Origin: an uncultured Lachnospiraceae bacterium
Lineage (GTDB): Bacteria; Bacillota; Clostridia; Lachnospirales; Lachnospiraceae
Length of the DNA: 64,000 nt
Assembly (NCBI GenBank): GCA_944383265.1
Contig: CALWOX010000001.1
Location: forward strand, 421,983 to 485,982
Direction: 5' to 3'
Below the pieces are notes generated by a model. That model was not told the DNA's origin and searched no databases. It saw nothing but the letters and a program-made list of their open reading frames with translations. Positions within the stretch are counted from its first letter, which is position 1; every line of letters begins with the position of its first letter. Positions 62,278-64,000 of the stretch are shown in pieces. The translations under genes were made by a program, and so were the position numbers.

Positions 62278-63708
62278 ATGAGTAATTTGAAAAAAGGCGA
62301 AGCCGCTGAAGCTAAGGCGGAAGCAAAGGAATTCCCCAGCGGATTAGTCATTATCTGCGGAATCATCCTTATAGCGGCTATTCTTACATACATAATCCCC
62401 GGAGGAGAGTATGTCCGTACAGAAATTGACGGAAGACAGGTTGTTGACCCTAATTCATTCCAATATGTTGCAAGCCATCCCGCTTCAATATATGACATTT
62501 TCACAGCTGTTCCTCAGGGATTCATACAGACAGGTTGGATCTGCTTCCTTATCCTTATCGTTGGAGGATCCTTCAGCGTTATATCAGGAACAGGAGCTAT
62601 CCAGGCAGGTCTTAACTCACTTGTAGGAAGAAGCAAGGGAAAGAACGTTTACTTCATCCCCGTTATCGTTCTTCTCTTCTCAATCGTTCCCACACTTATG
62701 GGAACCCTTGAGGCTTACCTTGCATTTGTTCCCCTCGGAATCATGGTTGCAAGATCAATGGGACTTGACGCTCTCGTAGGTATCGCCATCACAGTATGTG
62801 CGGGTGGTGCGGGACTTGCATCAGGTATCACAAACCCCTTCAACTACGGCGTAGGACAGGGACTTGTAGGGCTTCCCGCTTTCTCCGCAATGTGGATCCG
62901 TATCTGTGCGTTCATAGGATTTAACTGCTCTGTTTCATTCTGGACAATGAAGTATGCTCTTATGGTTCAGAAGGACCCCACAAAGAGCTGGTGCTATGAA
63001 GTTGAGCAGAAGGCAAAGCTTGCGGACAAGGATGATGATCTTCCCGCTACAGGAAAGTTCACAGGAAAGCATGCACTTATAATACTTACAATGATCGTAG
63101 GTATAGCTTACATACTTTACATGGCTCTCACAGGCGGCGATTATCAGAACGGTATCCCCGCAACCTTCCTTATGATGCTCGTAGTAGTAGGAATCATCAT
63201 GCGCTACTCACCCAACGAGCTTATGGCTAAGTTCGGAAAGGGAGCTCAGGGAGTTGTAAGCGGAGTTCTCGTAGTAGGATTCGCTAAGGCTATCGCTATC
63301 GTTCTCGACAATTCAGGAACTATAGACACTATCATCCACGCTTCAGTTCAGATGCTTAACGGAGTATCAGGCGTGCTTACAGCTGAGATCATGTACCTCA
63401 TCGGACATATAGGAAACTTCTTCATCATCTCCGATGCGGGACTTGCTACAGTGCTTGTGCCTATCCTTTCCCCTATAGGACAGATGTCAGGCATCACTCA
63501 GCAGACAGTAGTTCATGCGGCTATCCTCGGTGGTGCGTTAGGAAACATGATAATGCCTACTTCACCCCTTACATCAGGAGCTATAGCTATTGCTGAGATA
63601 GACTACCGTATCTATATCAAGTTTACAATAAGGATCTTCCTTACAAACTCGGTTATCGCGGCTATTTTGGTTGCGATAGCGGCTATAACACAGGTGGGAC
63701 CTTTCTAA
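62278..63708 (+). CDS. YfcC/DcuC-family carrier
   Basis: A 476-residue membrane protein with about 12 helices: FPSGLVIICGIILIAAILTYIIPGGEYVR, TLMGTLEAYLAFVPLGIMVARSMG, AGGAGLASGITNPFNYGVGQGL and SDAGLATVLVPILSPIGQMSGITQQTVVHAAILGGALGNMIMPTS. The family takes up dicarboxylates, amino acids or arginine-like substrates. Codons are as uniform as in gap, suggesting high expression. It follows the UroD-like gene by 67 bases. Confidence 0.9.
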   Translation: MSNLKKGEAAEAKAEAKEFPSGLVIICGIILIAAILTYIIPGGEYVRTEIDGRQVVDPNSFQYVASHPASIYDIFTAVPQGFIQTGWICFLILIVGGSFSVISGTGAIQAGLNSLVGRSKGKNVYFIPVIVLLFSIVPTLMGTLEAYLAFVPLGIMVARSMGLDALVGIAITVCAGGAGLASGITNPFNYGVGQGLVGLPAFSAMWIRICAFIGFNCSVSFWTMKYALMVQKDPTKSWCYEVEQKAKLADKDDDLPATGKFTGKHALIILTMIVGIAYILYMALTGGDYQNGIPATFLMMLVVVGIIMRYSPNELMAKFGKGAQGVVSGVLVVGFAKAIAIVLDNSGTIDTIIHASVQMLNGVSGVLTAEIMYLIGHIGNFFIISDAGLATVLVPILSPIGQMSGITQQTVVHAAILGGALGNMIMPTSPLTSGAIAIAEIDYRIYIKFTIRIFLTNSVIAAILVAIAAITQVGPF

Positions 63709-63750
63709 AGACAATTTAATAATCGGATTATGTAAGAATAACTGAAATGA

Positions 63751-63784
63751 TTTATGGAAGACAGGTACGCCTGTCTTCCATAAA
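63751..63784. terminator. Perfect 15-bp hairpin after the YfcC gene
   Basis: TTTATGGAAGACAGG and CCTGTCTTCCATAAA pair around a 4-base loop. There is no T run, so it may terminate weakly or protect the transcript end before the next gene. Confidence 0.6.
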
Positions 63785-63925
63785 TGCTTAAAGGGAAGAT
63801 GTAAGAGAAAAAGCAGGCAGGTTCATCGGAGCATACAGACTCGTAAAGGCTGTGCTGCATGCTGCGATGAGTCTGATTTCAACAAGGATTCTGATATAAA
63901 AAATATTAAAGAAGAGGAGAGAAAA

Positions 63926-64000
63926 ATGGAAAGAAACAGTGAACTTTACAAAAAGTATGTGGACATAATGGAGAAGGAGCTTCTTCCCGCAATGGGATGC
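63926..64000 (+). CDS. cyuA: L-cysteine desulfidase family protein (3' end outside window)
   Basis: Only 25 codons are visible: MERNSELYKKYVDIMEKELLPAMGC. The pattern YVxIMEKELLPAxGC is the N-terminus of the CyuA/CdsB and UPF0597 family, where the cysteine begins the iron-sulfur ligand set. These enzymes break L-cysteine to pyruvate, ammonia and sulfide. ATG 63926 follows GAGGAGAG. A leader of about 140 bases with a CAGACTC/GAGTCTG hairpin precedes it. Confidence 0.7.
   Translation, partial: MERNSELYKKYVDIMEKELLPAMGC

Overview
The window looks like chromosomal DNA of a Gram-positive anaerobe of the Clostridia, most likely Lachnospiraceae. The evidence is the gap-pgk-tpi order, desulfoferrodoxin and ferritin, a YfcC carrier, VanZ, GtrA and YfhO cell-envelope proteins, an HddC-GmhB fusion, and strong GGAGG ribosome binding sites. 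No rRNA or tRNA gene was recognised. The left half is AT-rich and accessory; the right half, from about 31.5 kb, is higher in GC and reads as ordinary core genome.

Layout. 1-6.1 kb: the end of a surface-polysaccharide locus, with a glycosyltransferase tail, radical SAM enzyme, Wzx-type flippase, polysaccharide pyruvyl transferase, anchored beta-propeller protein, and an O-acyltransferase put out of frame by a poly-A tract at its start and a poly-G tract near its end. 6.2-16.5 kb: two decayed copies of one sugar aminotransferase 3' end bracket a three-gene Lamassu/ABC-3C (DdmABC-like) defence operon, a truncated IS256-family element, an intact IS21-family element, an IS21 remnant and an unknown gene. 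16.8-21.2 kb: orphan accessory genes (membrane protein, winged-helix protein with a deoxyribosyltransferase/TIR-like domain, FRG-domain protein) and a RelE-type toxin-antitoxin pair. 21.3-29.8 kb: a complete type I-C CRISPR-Cas locus (cas3, then cas5c-cas8c-cas7c-cas4-cas1-cas2) and an array of nine identical repeats plus one degenerate repeat. 30.3 kb: an HpaII-type restriction endonuclease with no methyltransferase in view. 31.5-64 kb: core metabolism and envelope genes, including an alcohol dehydrogenase, dGTPase, desulfoferrodoxin, ferritin, ZIP transporter, a Wzz-like protein with a dead kinase domain, HddC-GmhB, CorC/HlyC, a long run from VanZ to folD, Hsp33, the glycolytic trio, a MATE exporter, and a GntR regulator divergent from a UroD-like/YfcC/cysteine desulfidase cluster.

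The most interesting signal is in the 315 bp between cas3 and cas5c. On the minus strand, a perfect TATAAT box is followed seven bases later by a degenerate CRISPR repeat: a small stem-loop and an 11-base handle differing from the array repeat at one base. The sequence after the handle then acts as a guide and ends in a terminator hairpin. The first 11 guide bases, and 15 of the first 16, match a site on the plus strand preceded by TTC, the usual type I-C PAM. The only mismatch in those 16 is at position 12, one of the every-sixth positions that type I Cascade does not read. The site lies at the predicted transcription start of the cas5c-cas2 operon. This is the expected layout of a CreR-type Cas-regulating RNA that lets Cascade repress its own operon.
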